From assembly GCA_038852315.1 (NCBI GenBank), contig JAWCKF010000003.1, positions 50,122 through 114,121 on the forward strand: a DNA stretch of 64,000 nt, in the 5' to 3' direction. The stretch comes from COMBO-56-21 sp038852315. Its GTDB lineage: Archaea > Thermoplasmatota > Thermoplasmata > UBA10834. This document shows, piece by piece, positions 42,169 to 51,377 of this stretch; within the stretch, counting starts at the first letter, position 1; every line of letters begins with the position of its first letter. Below the pieces are notes generated by a model. That model was not told the DNA's origin. It did no database searches and was given only the letters and a program-made list of their open reading frames with translations. The position numbers and the translations under genes are program-made.

Positions 42169-44565
42169 TCACATGAAGTCGTCCAGATTCAGCTTCCTGT
42201 CGGTCTTCTTGATGCCGTGGTTGATCTTCGCCTCACGCTTGGACTCGAAGTCGTTGTTCTTGAATGTGGCCTGCTGTATCCCGGACAGTAGGGACTTCTC
42301 ATCCCACCCGAACGAATCCGTCACGCGAGCGATCGTCGCCGCCAATCTAGTGGCATAGTATCTGTAGTCAGGCTTGACGCCTGGAGGGAGAGGCCTCCCC
42401 TCGATCCACGGCTCGACCTCCTGAGGGGACGCGCGGCTGTTAGTCACTATCCATGAGACCTTCATGCCTGGCACGACCTCATAGCCGAGTTCCTTCATCT
42501 TCCTGAAGACGCGCACGTTGACCATGCTCTCGCTCGACTTGTACTGGCTCTCTTCGCGCACCGACCTGGATATGACGAGCTTCGAGGGGTCGACCCTGCC
42601 CTTCATGAGGTCGTCGATGACCTGTCTCACATAAGCGACTGCGCCCTCGTTGTCGCCGTCAAGGACCTTCTCGAACACCTTCTGGAGCGTCTCGCTCTGC
42701 AGATCGAACGAATCTGTCCGGCGCATCTCGTACCCGCGCACTATCATCTCGTTCCTAGGCCAGACCATGCGGCCAACATAGCGCTTCTTCATGCCGTGCG
42801 AGAAGAACGGCTCCATCACCTTCTCGAACTCGAGCACGATGTCACCCGAAGAGTACTTCTCTGCTATCTGATGGCCGAGCCTGACGCTGTCCTCGAGGTT
42901 GGGGCTGGGCGAGAGGAAGAAGACGGAGTCGGTGTCGGAGTAGATGACCTTCAGGCCATCGGACTCCAGCTTCTTTATCAGGTCCTTGGTCGCCTCCCTC
43001 GCGAACGCGGTTATGCTCGCACCTATCTTCGGGTCGGTGAACCTGTAGAAGGACGACGCGAGCACGCCGTAGAACGAGTTCATCAGTATCTTGATGGCCT
43101 CCTGAAGTCCGTTGTAGTAGTCCCGCTCCTCCTGAGTGCTCGCCTCGCGCATGGCTTTCTTCGTCGCAGCCCGCTCCTCCATGAGCGAGGTAAGTATCCG
43201 GGGCAGAAGACCCACGCGCACGCTCTTGTCGACGAAGCGCGCCCCAGTGGGAGACACTATGGTGCCCTTCGGCGACAGAGTCGTGAAGCAGATGTTCTTC
43301 GAGATTATCATGCTCGGGTACATGCTCCTGAAATCGAGCGTTAGTACCCAGTGATAGAGCCCTGGCTGCATCTCGTGGACGTATCCGCCCTCAATCGTCT
43401 CGACCTCCTCACCCGAACGCATGGTCATCGGCACGGCGACCTTTTCCCGGTCTGCCATGCGGATGAGTATCGAATCCACGAGCTGCGAGGTCGTGCCGTT
43501 CACGACGTCGTCTAGGGGGAGCTTCGAGACGGTGGCGAGGTCCATGCTCCTCTGCAATATGGCGACCTTCTCCAGAACCCTGAGGGCCAGGGACGCATCG
43601 TGCTCGCAGTACCGCATCACCTTGGCCTTGTCGTTCGCCCACTCCTCGTCCATCTTCTTGGGGTCGACGTCGTGCTTCTCCTCACCCAGGAGCAGCTTCG
43701 CGACAGCGTTGAGCGTCTCCTGCTTCGGCTTCAATATCCTCTTTACGGCCCACCACGCATCTATGATTATCCTTCCCTCTGTCCACCAGAACCTGTTGTT
43801 GTACTGCGAGAGGGGGCCCGGGTACCTCCCCCAGGAGAGTTCGGGCATGCCGAGTGCGGCGGCACGCTGCATGATCTGGGGTATGTCGAACCCGTCTATG
43901 TTGTACCCCGTGATGACGTCCGGGTCCGTCTTCGCGATGAACTCCGAGAAGTCCTGTATCATCCTCCTCTCGTCGCCCTCGAAAGAGAAGCCCTCCAACT
44001 TGGCCCCTTCCTTGACTACGCCGCATATGCAGAATATCCTGGGCTCCCTTAGGCTCGTCTCGACATCGAACGACAGGATCCTCAGAGTCGGATGGAAAGG
44101 TCTGATGGCTTCGAACGCCGACGCGTCGACCACGACATCGGTCTTGTAGGCTCTGTCGCTGACTTCCTCCCCTAGGATCCTCACGCACGAGCCGAGGTCC
44201 ATGTCGTAGATGAACCTGAAGTGGAAGGGTATGTCAGCCGCGAGCACAGGGGCCCTCGGCATGACCGTCTTCCTGATGTCGGGCACCAGCCAAGGATAGG
44301 TCACGACTACCCGCTTGCACCTCCTCATCTCGCCTTTGTACAGCAGCTCGCAATCCTCAAGCCTCTTGACCCTCTCATCTCCCCGGAGCGTCTCCACGAC
44401 GTCAGGGGGAGGGTCGACGACGTAGAAGTACGGCTCGAAGCCCCGGTAACGCGCGGCAACGGACTTGCCGTCCCGCGTCTTTCCATAGAGGTGGATTGCG
44501 AGGTCGCTCTCGACCTTCTTGTACGACGCCCCGATGAGGCGCACTTCCCAAGCTCCCATCTGCAT
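42169..44565 (-). CDS. polB: Family B DNA polymerase (PolB)
   Basis: 798 residues, full length. Proofreading motifs: Exo I LSFDVETS, Exo II TGYNIDGFDIPQ, Exo III YCEHDASLA. Polymerase motifs: A DFRSMYPSMII, B KILMNSFYGVL, C YSDTDSVF, and KKRYVG. The C-terminal end KLNLDDFM resembles a PIP box for sliding-clamp binding, with Lys instead of Gln. It is a replicative or repair polymerase. ATG 44565 overlaps the YchF stop (TGATG), so the two genes are co-translated. No intein was found. Confidence 0.96.
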   Translation of the reverse strand: MQMGAWEVRLIGASYKKVESDLAIHLYGKTRDGKSVAARYRGFEPYFYVVDPPPDVVETLRGDERVKRLEDCELLYKGEMRRCKRVVVTYPWLVPDIRKTVMPRAPVLAADIPFHFRFIYDMDLGSCVRILGEEVSDRAYKTDVVVDASAFEAIRPFHPTLRILSFDVETSLREPRIFCICGVVKEGAKLEGFSFEGDERRMIQDFSEFIAKTDPDVITGYNIDGFDIPQIMQRAAALGMPELSWGRYPGPLSQYNNRFWWTEGRIIIDAWWAVKRILKPKQETLNAVAKLLLGEEKHDVDPKKMDEEWANDKAKVMRYCEHDASLALRVLEKVAILQRSMDLATVSKLPLDDVVNGTTSQLVDSILIRMADREKVAVPMTMRSGEEVETIEGGYVHEMQPGLYHWVLTLDFRSMYPSMIISKNICFTTLSPKGTIVSPTGARFVDKSVRVGLLPRILTSLMEERAATKKAMREASTQEERDYYNGLQEAIKILMNSFYGVLASSFYRFTDPKIGASITAFAREATKDLIKKLESDGLKVIYSDTDSVFFLSPSPNLEDSVRLGHQIAEKYSSGDIVLEFEKVMEPFFSHGMKKRYVGRMVWPRNEMIVRGYEMRRTDSFDLQSETLQKVFEKVLDGDNEGAVAYVRQVIDDLMKGRVDPSKLVISRSVREESQYKSSESMVNVRVFRKMKELGYEVVPGMKVSWIVTNSRASPQEVEPWIEGRPLPPGVKPDYRYYATRLAATIARVTDSFGWDEKSLLSGIQQATFKNNDFESKREAKINHGIKKTDRKLNLDDFM

Positions 44566-45749
44566 CAGGCTCTCGCGACTATCTTGATCACGTCGCCGTC
44601 CTTCAGAACGTGGTCATGACCTATGGTCATGTGGGTCTTTCCGTCTATCGCCCTAATAAAGTTATCACCCAGGTCGGAGTGGACCTTGTACGCAAGGTCG
44701 CGGGCGTTCGAACCCCTCCGCATGAGATAGGCGTCGGGCAGCACGCGCTCCTGCTTGTCCATCCACTTGTGCTCATCCTCGACCGGATACACGATTATCA
44801 TGTCCAGGACCTTGAACACGACCTGCTCCAGGACGTCCTGCACGCCGGTCGACCCGTTCGCCTCGAGCCATTTGGCCATCTTGGAGCACGCCTCGAGCTG
44901 CTTCTCGTTGAGCTTCCCCTTGTCGCACTCGAAGCTGCTCGACCCTGGGGAGTACCTTATCATCCCGGCCTTGGCGGCCCTCCGGAGCGCGAGCTCGTAT
45001 TCCGCGCTGGTCGGCACCACAGGGTACCCAGTCGCCTTGAGCCTCTCTATGTTCTCCCGAGGCGCGATGTCCGCCTTGTTGGCTGCGATTATCATCGGCT
45101 TAGCGATTCTCTGCAGCTGCTGGCAGAAGGCCAGCAGGTCTTGGTCGCTCCACAGAGTGGGATCTGCATCCGCTGGCGTCTGCCTGAGCGCCATGAGTAT
45201 CTGCGTCTCTGTGATCGACAGCCCTGTCAACTTCTCATGGAGGGCCTTCTCCAATTTCGCGCCCGTCAGCTTCGCCTGCTTCGCGATCTTGGCGAAGTTC
45301 TTCTCGAGTATGCCGTGTATCCAATAGGAGATCTCCTTCTCGAGGAACGCGACGTCTAGCACAGGGTCGTGGGTCCCGACGCCCACGGGGTTCCCCTCGA
45401 AGTCGGTTCCCCCGCTCGCATCGACCACGTGGATGAACGCGTCGGCCTGCCGCAGGTCGTCGAGGAACTTGTTGCCCAGCCCGCGCCCCGCATGGGCATC
45501 GGGCACAAGCCCAGCCACATCCAGAATCTCCACCGGCACGTACCTCGTGCCATTCTCGCACAGCGAGTTGTTCGGATTGCAAGGCCTGCCGAACTCGACG
45601 TGGGGGCACTTTCCCCTGACATAGCCCACGCCGCGGTTCGGCTCTATGGTCGTGAACGGGTAAGAGGCGATCTGCGCCGGGGCCATGGTCAGGGCGGAGA
45701 AGAACGTGGATTTGCCCACGTTGGGCTTTCCGACAATGCCGACGAGCAC
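44565..45749 (-). CDS. ychF: YchF/Obg-type GTP-binding protein with TGS domain
   Basis: 394 residues. G1 is GKPNVGKS, G3 is DVAGL, and G4 is NKAD. A helical insert follows the G domain, and the C-terminal TGS domain ends with HVLKDGDVIKIVARA. These features match archaeal YchF-related GTPases, ribosome-associated translation or stress factors that may hydrolyse ATP in some lineages. ATG 45749 begins MLVGIVGKPN. Operon with PolB through a one-base TGATG overlap. Confidence 0.92.
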   Translation of the reverse strand: MLVGIVGKPNVGKSTFFSALTMAPAQIASYPFTTIEPNRGVGYVRGKCPHVEFGRPCNPNNSLCENGTRYVPVEILDVAGLVPDAHAGRGLGNKFLDDLRQADAFIHVVDASGGTDFEGNPVGVGTHDPVLDVAFLEKEISYWIHGILEKNFAKIAKQAKLTGAKLEKALHEKLTGLSITETQILMALRQTPADADPTLWSDQDLLAFCQQLQRIAKPMIIAANKADIAPRENIERLKATGYPVVPTSAEYELALRRAAKAGMIRYSPGSSSFECDKGKLNEKQLEACSKMAKWLEANGSTGVQDVLEQVVFKVLDMIIVYPVEDEHKWMDKQERVLPDAYLMRRGSNARDLAYKVHSDLGDNFIRAIDGKTHMTIGHDHVLKDGDVIKIVARA

Positions 45750-45860
45750 TCAGTTCCCCCCTCAGGCCAATCGCCGTGCATGTAGATTAAGACTATGCGA
45801 CCTTGGCTCCGGCCAGGCCAGGCAAGTTCGGCTTCGGCCGGAGCTTTACGTTCTCAAGTG

Positions 45861-45868
45861 ATTTATAC
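45861..45868 (+). promoter_or_regulatory. TATA box of the DUF1611 gene (leaderless)
   Basis: ATTTATAC is centred about 26 bases before ATG 45891, so transcription should begin at the start codon. No ribosome site is visible, which agrees. Confidence 0.55.
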
Positions 45869-45890
45869 GCATATGCGATTGCGGCTGACC

Positions 45891-46964
45891 ATGGAGACTG
45901 CGATAATCTTAAGCGAGCGGGCGTTCGGCAGGACGGGCGGGAAGACCGCGCACGGCCTCCTCAGACACTCGCTGAGGTTCAAGATACTTGGCGTCATAGA
46001 CAGCACGCGTGCCGGGATGGATGCGGGCGAGCTACTCGATGGGAGGAAGAACGGCATCCTGATATACAGGTCCGTGGGGGACGCCGTCCGAAATCTCCCG
46101 AGGAAGCCGGACTACCTCATAATCGGCGTGGCCACTGTCGGGGGCATGCTGCCGAAGGAGTTCAGGCCGGCCATCCGAGAAGCCATAAGGAACGGAATAA
46201 ACGTGATATCCGGCCTGCACGAGTGGCTGGCAGAAGACCCCGAGTTCAGTCGGCTTGCGGAGCGGCACGGTGTGACCATCACCGACATAAGGAAGGAGCC
46301 TCCGCTGAGGAAGATGCACTATTACAGGAACCTCGCCTCGAAGATGAAGGCCGTACGCATCCCCGTGCTTGGCACAGACGCCGCATCTGGGAAGAGGACC
46401 ACGGCGATAATACTCACGAAGGAGCTGAACGCCAGGGGCATGAAGACCGCCTTCGTCGCCACCGGCCAGACTGGGCTGCTCCAGGGCTCGAGGTTTGGTG
46501 TACCGCTGGACGCCATCAGGGGCGACTATGTCGTGGGCGAGCTCGAGCATGCCATAGACCTGGCGTACAGGACGGAGCGCCCCAAGGTGATAGTCATCGA
46601 AGGGCAGGGCGCGCTCAGCCATCCGGCCTACGTCACGGGGTCTAGGGCCATAGTGAGCGCGTCTGCGCCCAACGCGGTCGTGCTGCAGCACGCGCCCGCC
46701 CGTAAGTACAGGACATATCACGAGAAGGAGCTTCATCTCCCGAACGGCACCATCGACCGAGAGATGGAGCTGATAAGGGTCTACGCAGGCTGTGACGTCA
46801 TAGCGATCGCAATCAACCACGAGGGCATGACGAGACGACAGGTGGAGGAGAAGATAGCGGAGTACGAGCGGACATACGGCGTGCCCGCGTGCGACCCGCT
46901 GGTGGACGGCGCGGGCAAGATAGCGGACGCGATCATCGAACGGTTTTTCTCGAAGCGGAAATGA
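45891..46964 (+). CDS. DUF1611 family protein (DgcN-like, P-loop)
   Basis: 357 residues. The N-terminal half is a Rossmann-like domain (ILGVIDSTRAGMDAGELLDG, YLIIGVATVGGMLP). The C-terminal half has a P-loop-like GTDAASGKRTTA and VIVIEGQGALSHPAY, the usual DUF1611 order. Some family members have been linked to D-glutamate N-acetylation (DgcN); whether this protein does that is unknown. ATG 45891 is supported by the TATA box at leaderless distance. The last 32 bases overlap the convergent ksgA gene. Confidence 0.8.
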   Translation: METAIILSERAFGRTGGKTAHGLLRHSLRFKILGVIDSTRAGMDAGELLDGRKNGILIYRSVGDAVRNLPRKPDYLIIGVATVGGMLPKEFRPAIREAIRNGINVISGLHEWLAEDPEFSRLAERHGVTITDIRKEPPLRKMHYYRNLASKMKAVRIPVLGTDAASGKRTTAIILTKELNARGMKTAFVATGQTGLLQGSRFGVPLDAIRGDYVVGELEHAIDLAYRTERPKVIVIEGQGALSHPAYVTGSRAIVSASAPNAVVLQHAPARKYRTYHEKELHLPNGTIDREMELIRVYAGCDVIAIAINHEGMTRRQVEEKIAEYERTYGVPACDPLVDGAGKIADAIIERFFSKRK

Positions 46965-47769
46965 GCTCCAGAAACGCGTCGGCGACCTCGCCGAGCTGCT
47001 CTGGGGTCAGCTCCTCGGGGCGTCTCGAGGCGTGTGGGAGTGACGGCAGCATGGTCTCAACCTCGGGCGCGAGCGGGCCACCAACGATGGGGTCCGTTCG
47101 CAGGGAATTCGATATCTTCTTACGCCTGTGCGAGAAGAGGACCTGGGTCACCCTCGCGAATGCTTCCTCATCCCTCACCTTGAACGGCGGCGTCCTAGGC
47201 CTGAGCACGACGACGCACGAGTCAACCTTGGGCTGCGGCCAGAAAGACCCCCTCGGGACTTCGAAGGCTATCTCGCACCTAGAACGGTAGTATACGCCCA
47301 CCGAGAGCCTGCAATAGTCTTGGCTCCCTGGACCCGCCACCATCCTCTGGGCAAACTCCTTCTGCAGCATGAGCACGGCCACTTTGAAATCCATGCCGAG
47401 CAGCCGGAAGACCATGGGCGAGGAGATCTGATAAGGCAGGTTGGAGACGACCTTGTCGAACTCGGGGAGAAAGGCCCTGACGGCATCGGCCTGGATGAGA
47501 CGTATTCGCGGTCCGAACCTTCTCTCCAGGAACCTGCAGAACGCCGGGTCCTGCTCCACCGCTACAACCTTCGCGCCTGCCCGGAGGATCTCCTCCGTCA
47601 GGTTCCCTATGCCCGGACCTATCTCCAGCACTGTCTCCCCGCCCTCAATCTCTGCGAGGGCAACCTGCCTCGATATGACGGACTCGTCCAGAAGGAAGTG
47701 CTGCCCGAGCCGCCTGTTCGCCCTCTTGCCGATCGACTCGAGGACGGCCCTGACTTCTTCGGCCCTCAT
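46933..47769 (-). CDS. ksgA: 16S rRNA dimethyladenosine transferase KsgA/Dim1
   Basis: 278 residues. SAM-binding motif LEIGPGIGNLTEEIL, N-terminal RLGQHFLLD, and the catalytic NLPYQISSPMVF are all present. It dimethylates two adjacent adenines near the 3' end of 16S rRNA during small-subunit maturation. ATG 47769 starts seven bases after the DUF655 stop. Last gene of the long ribosome/RNA operon; its 3' end overlaps the convergent DUF1611 gene by 32 bases. Confidence 0.95.
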   Translation of the reverse strand: MRAEEVRAVLESIGKRANRRLGQHFLLDESVISRQVALAEIEGGETVLEIGPGIGNLTEEILRAGAKVVAVEQDPAFCRFLERRFGPRIRLIQADAVRAFLPEFDKVVSNLPYQISSPMVFRLLGMDFKVAVLMLQKEFAQRMVAGPGSQDYCRLSVGVYYRSRCEIAFEVPRGSFWPQPKVDSCVVVLRPRTPPFKVRDEEAFARVTQVLFSHRRKKISNSLRTDPIVGGPLAPEVETMLPSLPHASRRPEELTPEQLGEVADAFLELISASRKTVR

Positions 47770-47776
47770 CAGAGAA

Positions 47777-48325
47777 TCATCTCGCCACGAACAGCCTGTA
47801 TTTCTCCTCGGGGTTCGCAAGCTCCTGCTCAATGCGCTTCGCGACCAGCTTTTCTATCTGATGCGCCAGGGGCACTCTCTTGGATATGTCCGCGAAGTCC
47901 GTGAACGGCCCCTTCTTGCGCTCCTCGACTATCGCCCACATCGTCTTCTTGCCGAGCCCTGGGAGCAGCTCCAGCATGTGGTACCTGGACGTTATGGCCT
48001 GGGCCTCGTTGAAGAACTGCACAAAACGGGGCTCCTTCGCCCGGATGATCTGGAGGATGACCCCCTCGAGCTCGCTCTTCGCGGCGTGCGTGAGCTCGTT
48101 GTAGCTGATCCTTCTCTTGACGTGCAGTATCTCCTGCCGCAGGTTCAGGTCCTTTCCGATGTAGACCTTGTCCCCGGGCGAGAGTGTGACCCCCGGCTTC
48201 GGGACGAGCTCGAAGAGCTTGAACTGGTCCTCCCCTATGGCGTACGCCACGGGCTCCCGCTTGAACATCTTCTCGTCCGGGAGCCCCTGGGGCAGATAAT
48301 CTAGTATCCTCGCATAGTCCTCCAC
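47777..48325 (-). CDS. DUF655 RNA-binding-like protein
   Basis: 182 residues. An N-terminal OB/S1-like part (GDKVYIGKDLNL) is followed by a helix-hairpin-helix region (LELLPGLGKKTMWAIVEERKKGPF). DUF655 proteins are archaeal, and the gene characteristically sits between the Rpo4 and KsgA genes, as here. The fold suggests nucleic-acid binding, perhaps in rRNA processing. The start is GTG 48325. Confidence 0.92.
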   Translation of the reverse strand: MEDYARILDYLPQGLPDEKMFKREPVAYAIGEDQFKLFELVPKPGVTLSPGDKVYIGKDLNLRQEILHVKRRISYNELTHAAKSELEGVILQIIRAKEPRFVQFFNEAQAITSRYHMLELLPGLGKKTMWAIVEERKKGPFTDFADISKRVPLAHQIEKLVAKRIEQELANPEEKYRLFVAR

Positions 48326-48342
48326 GACAATCCCCCGGGGCG

Positions 48343-48663
48343 CTAGAGATACTTCTGTATGACGCTAAGTATCTTTTCGATGTCCTTCTTCTCGACGCTC
48401 GCCCGCTCTTTGGAGAAAATCAGACGCACGTCCTCGGCATGAGTCGGAAGAAGATCCGCGATCTTGACGGCGTTGACCTCTGAGACAAACCCGAGTTCGA
48501 GCAACTCCTTGATGAGCTTCTTCGCCTTCTTCGAATCCAGCCGGGCGAACTTGGTCGCGTGCTCCAGGGCGAGTTTCTGCTCGGCCGTGAGTTCCCCTTC
48601 GGCCTGACGCTCCGTGAGTATGTCCTTGACCTCTGCCAAGCTGACCATCTTCTTGTCTTCCAC
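48343..48663 (-). CDS. rpo4: DNA-directed RNA polymerase subunit Rpo4 (RpoF)
   Basis: About 106 residues. The all-helical Rpb4-like sequence (VSLAEVKDILTERQ, LEHATKFARLDSKKAKKLIKEL, ADLLPTHAEDVRLIFSKE) matches archaeal Rpo4, half of the Rpo4/7 stalk. GTG 48663 is chosen because GGAGG lies nine bases ahead. A TTG at 48672 would sit directly against it. Located between the L21e and DUF655 genes, the usual euryarchaeal order. Confidence 0.93.
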   Translation of the reverse strand: MEDKKMVSLAEVKDILTERQAEGELTAEQKLALEHATKFARLDSKKAKKLIKELLELGFVSEVNAVKIADLLPTHAEDVRLIFSKERASVEKKDIEKILSVIQKYL

Positions 48664-48679
48664 GAATCCCAACCTCCGG

Positions 48680-48976
48680 TCACTTGGCCGCCTTTCTCAG
48701 GTGCTCGGGCCTCACTATGATGCGCTTCTTCGCGTTCCCTGTCATCACGTCCAGCAGATACGCCCCACCCTGGGTACCCACCACAGTGCCCGTCAGACCG
48801 TGGAAGCGCACATGCGGCTGGCCCTTGTGTATGCTGGGATCGATCTCAATATGTGCCCTGTCGCCCACGTTGAAAACCTGGAATGCCCTCGTGATAGGAG
48901 ATAGTCCTCTGGCCCTGGCCCGCTTCCTGAAAACGGACCTCGTCCTCCGCCTCGCGCCTTTGGACGCCTTCACCAT
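48680..48976 (-). CDS. rpl21e: 50S ribosomal protein L21e
   Basis: 98 residues, full length for the family. A basic N-terminus (ASKGARRRTRSVFRK) precedes the SH3-like core (VGDRAHIEIDPSIHKGQPH, GLTGTVVGTQGGAYLLDV). ATG 48976 begins four bases after the Pus10 stop, showing tight coupling. Confidence 0.96.
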   Translation of the reverse strand: MVKASKGARRRTRSVFRKRARARGLSPITRAFQVFNVGDRAHIEIDPSIHKGQPHVRFHGLTGTVVGTQGGAYLLDVMTGNAKKRIIVRPEHLRKAAK

Positions 48977-48980
48977 GCTC

Positions 48981-50195
48981 TCACTCCCGGTCTCCTATCC
49001 CGACCACATCGAGCTCGACAACCTCGCAGGGAACGCCCACCAGGCCCGCGACGCTCGGCTGTGTCCTCCCCTGGTCGCCGTGCATGAGCTCCTTTATATA
49101 CGTCCCGCTGTCCGCCTCGACTAGGAGCACCGCCTCGGCGCCAGATACAGATTCCACCTCGATGCGCCTTATGGTCCTGTGCCTCTCCAGGTCCGCGCGC
49201 CTGTGGGACACCCTGTTCGGTGTCTGCTGACTTATGGGCTTCCCGGCCAATGATGTCACTAGTTCTTTAAGCTTTCCGTCTTCCACAGCCCGCTGGAAGC
49301 GCACCTTGACCCTGTAGGTCTTTGGGTACGCGGACTCCTTGACTTCCCGCATCTCGGCACGGTTGGATGGCCTCAGCCCGAACACCTCGATCATGCCGCG
49401 GGCTGACCGGTTTATCTCATCCTGAACGGCCTGGAGGTCAAGGGTGCGAACGAGGGGCCTCCTGACCTCGGCGACGAACGGCCTCCCGTTGCCGAGCATC
49501 CTGGCATCGATGTCCTCCCGGCCCATCCCGTGGAAGAAGTCCTCGGTCCCTCGGGCGTGTCGGACCAACACAGGACCAATCAGATCCTGCACGCTGACCT
49601 CGTACATCCTGCCTTTGCCGCCGCACCGGGGGCAGCCCTTGCCCCTGCACACTCTGCAGGGCCATCTGGTCTGAGGTATCTCCCTCGAGTACTTCCTGTA
49701 CCTGCCGTAGACGAACAGCGGAGATATCTCGACGGTGACCTTGTCGAACCTGGTGTCTACGAGCAGGACCACCTCAGGATTGGTGAAGCTGACGGCCTTT
49801 CCCAGCTTGGCCTCCAGCCTCTTGCCGATCTCGCGGTTCAGCTCGGCCTTCATCGATTCTGTCTCGGTCGCACCGAGTTCGGCCCAGAACGCCTCTTCCG
49901 ATTCTATCAGCTCAGCGTCGATCTTAGTGCCCACGAGGAATGTTGAGAACTCTACGCCCTCGCATGCTCTGAGCGCCAGGTCAGCGAACTTGTCCGTCTC
50001 GGTGAACAGACCCCTGCACAGGCTGCAGGCCTCTCCCTCCGCAGGTGGCGGGGCACCAGGCACGGAGGCGCGAATTATCGCCCCCCTCTGCTCGTTGGAC
50101 AGCCCTCTCGAAACGGATGCGAAAAGCCTTCCCAGGCAGTGGTTGCACAGGGGGCGCTGAAGCGCTCTACCTGCGAGCTCTAGCCTATCGGACAT
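48981..50195 (-). CDS. pus10: tRNA pseudouridine synthase Pus10
   Basis: 404 residues. The N-terminal THUMP-containing accessory part has zinc cysteines in CNHCLGRLF and CSLCRGLF, and a second set in CRVCRGKGCPRCGGKG. The catalytic Asp is in GREDIDARMLG. Pus10 makes pseudouridine at tRNA positions 54 and 55 in archaea. Start ATG 50195. Tightly linked with L21e in the ribosome/RNA operon. Confidence 0.95.
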   Translation of the reverse strand: MSDRLELAGRALQRPLCNHCLGRLFASVSRGLSNEQRGAIIRASVPGAPPPAEGEACSLCRGLFTETDKFADLALRACEGVEFSTFLVGTKIDAELIESEEAFWAELGATETESMKAELNREIGKRLEAKLGKAVSFTNPEVVLLVDTRFDKVTVEISPLFVYGRYRKYSREIPQTRWPCRVCRGKGCPRCGGKGRMYEVSVQDLIGPVLVRHARGTEDFFHGMGREDIDARMLGNGRPFVAEVRRPLVRTLDLQAVQDEINRSARGMIEVFGLRPSNRAEMREVKESAYPKTYRVKVRFQRAVEDGKLKELVTSLAGKPISQQTPNRVSHRRADLERHRTIRRIEVESVSGAEAVLLVEADSGTYIKELMHGDQGRTQPSVAGLVGVPCEVVELDVVGIGDRE

Positions 50196-50241
50196 CTGCA
50201 GCCAGACGGAGGTGGGGCGACTATTTAGAGCTTTGGGGGCC

Positions 50242-50787
50242 TCAGATGCCGACGCACTCCAGCTTCTCCTTGCAGAAACTCCACAGAGGGCCGTCGTCCG
50301 CTGTGACTATCGTGTCCAGCCAGGGCGCGACCGCTGGCTTGAGGGCGTCGATAGCCGCCTTCAGGTCGAAGTCCTTGAGGGAGGCGTCGTACACGAGGTA
50401 GCTGACCAACACAGGCCTGCCCTTGACCTCCTCCTCTTCGAGCGCGAAAAAAAGGCGTACCCGCTCCTCCCCCTTCAGGACATAGGTCTCGGCGACGAGC
50501 GCGTGCTTCTTCTTGAACCTCCCGCCGAGCTCGATCTGGGGCAGCCGCTTGAAGTCGACGTTGTCCGTGAGGCTCCACCGCATCTGGCCATCATAAGTCC
50601 CGAGTGAGAACGGAGTGGGCTGGAGGCGCAACCTGAAACCTGACTCCAGCGCCAGCCTCGTCCAGAGCCTAAGGAACGCGTGTGCGAGTGTCTTCATCGT
50701 TCTGTCGCGCTCGGTATCGCCCTTCTCAGCCACGGGGGGTATCGTGGCCATGTCCCCGTCGATAGTCTTCCACAGACCGTCGCTCAT
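50242..50787 (-). CDS. Unrecognised protein embedded in the ribosome/RNA operon
   Basis: About 181 residues with no motif I recognise. Composition is alpha/beta, with alternating strands (FRLRLQPTPFSLGTYDG, LVAETYVLKGEERVRLFFALEEEE, PVLVSYLVYDASL) and a C-terminal helix ending CKEKLECVGI. It lies between the KH protein gene and pus10, all on one strand and closely spaced, suggesting a role in ribosome or RNA maturation (guilt by association). ATG 50787 is chosen; a TTG at 50820 would extend it by 11 residues. No signal or membrane segment. Confidence 0.7.
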   Translation of the reverse strand: MSDGLWKTIDGDMATIPPVAEKGDTERDRTMKTLAHAFLRLWTRLALESGFRLRLQPTPFSLGTYDGQMRWSLTDNVDFKRLPQIELGGRFKKKHALVAETYVLKGEERVRLFFALEEEEVKGRPVLVSYLVYDASLKDFDLKAAIDALKPAVAPWLDTIVTADDGPLWSFCKEKLECVGI

Positions 50788-50834
50788 GCGGGGCGAATAA
50801 TGAGCCTCGTCGTATTTCAATAGTGCGCGCGCGG

Positions 50835-51377
50835 CTAGAAGCCCAGCCTGTCTATCTTCAGCTCAGGCCGCCGCGACTCGAGGAAATGGTACACCGCTGC
50901 GTGCTCGCTCCCGGAGAGGAGCATATCCATGCCCCTCCTGGCTATCTCGACCTGGAGGGCGGTCCCGATTATAGCGACCGTGTTGCCGTATATCGATATG
51001 TCGGCGCCTGTGAGCTCCTCGAATATCTGCCTGGTGCGTCCGTGGGTGCCTATAGCCCGTGCGCGCATGCGAGCGACGTGCTCCGGCTTCTTGCCCACAT
51101 AGTCCCTGATATCGAGTATCTCGATGTAACGGTCGTTTTCCAGGAGCTTGAGGGCCTTCTCGGGCGAGAACCCCCGGCCGATGGCAACGACTATGTTGCT
51201 GACCACGATGGCCATCGATGGGTCCTCAGCGTGCGTGTGGTCTATCTCGACATCCCCCTCCTCAGAATCGACGGTGATCTTGACGCCTGTGCGCTTCTCT
51301 ATCAGGGCCTTGACTTCGCCTCCCCTGCCAATGAGCACACCGACGCGCTCAGCTGGTATCTTGACCGAGGTGATCAT
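50835..51377 (-). CDS. KH-domain rRNA-processing protein (Pno1/Dim2-like)
   Basis: 180 residues. Two KH modules are visible. The first has VGVLIGRGGEVKALIEKRTGVKI, with the GxxG loop GRGG. The second has RAIGTHGRTRQIFEELTGADISIYG, with GTHG. This pair is the archaeal Krr1/Pno1-type protein that binds the 3' end of 16S rRNA. ATG follows GGGAG and overlaps the RIO1 stop by four bases. The eukaryotic partners of Pno1 and RIO1 act together in 40S maturation, matching the coupling here. Confidence 0.93.
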   Translation of the reverse strand: MITSVKIPAERVGVLIGRGGEVKALIEKRTGVKITVDSEEGDVEIDHTHAEDPSMAIVVSNIVVAIGRGFSPEKALKLLENDRYIEILDIRDYVGKKPEHVARMRARAIGTHGRTRQIFEELTGADISIYGNTVAIIGTALQVEIARRGMDMLLSGSEHAAVYHFLESRRPELKIDRLGF

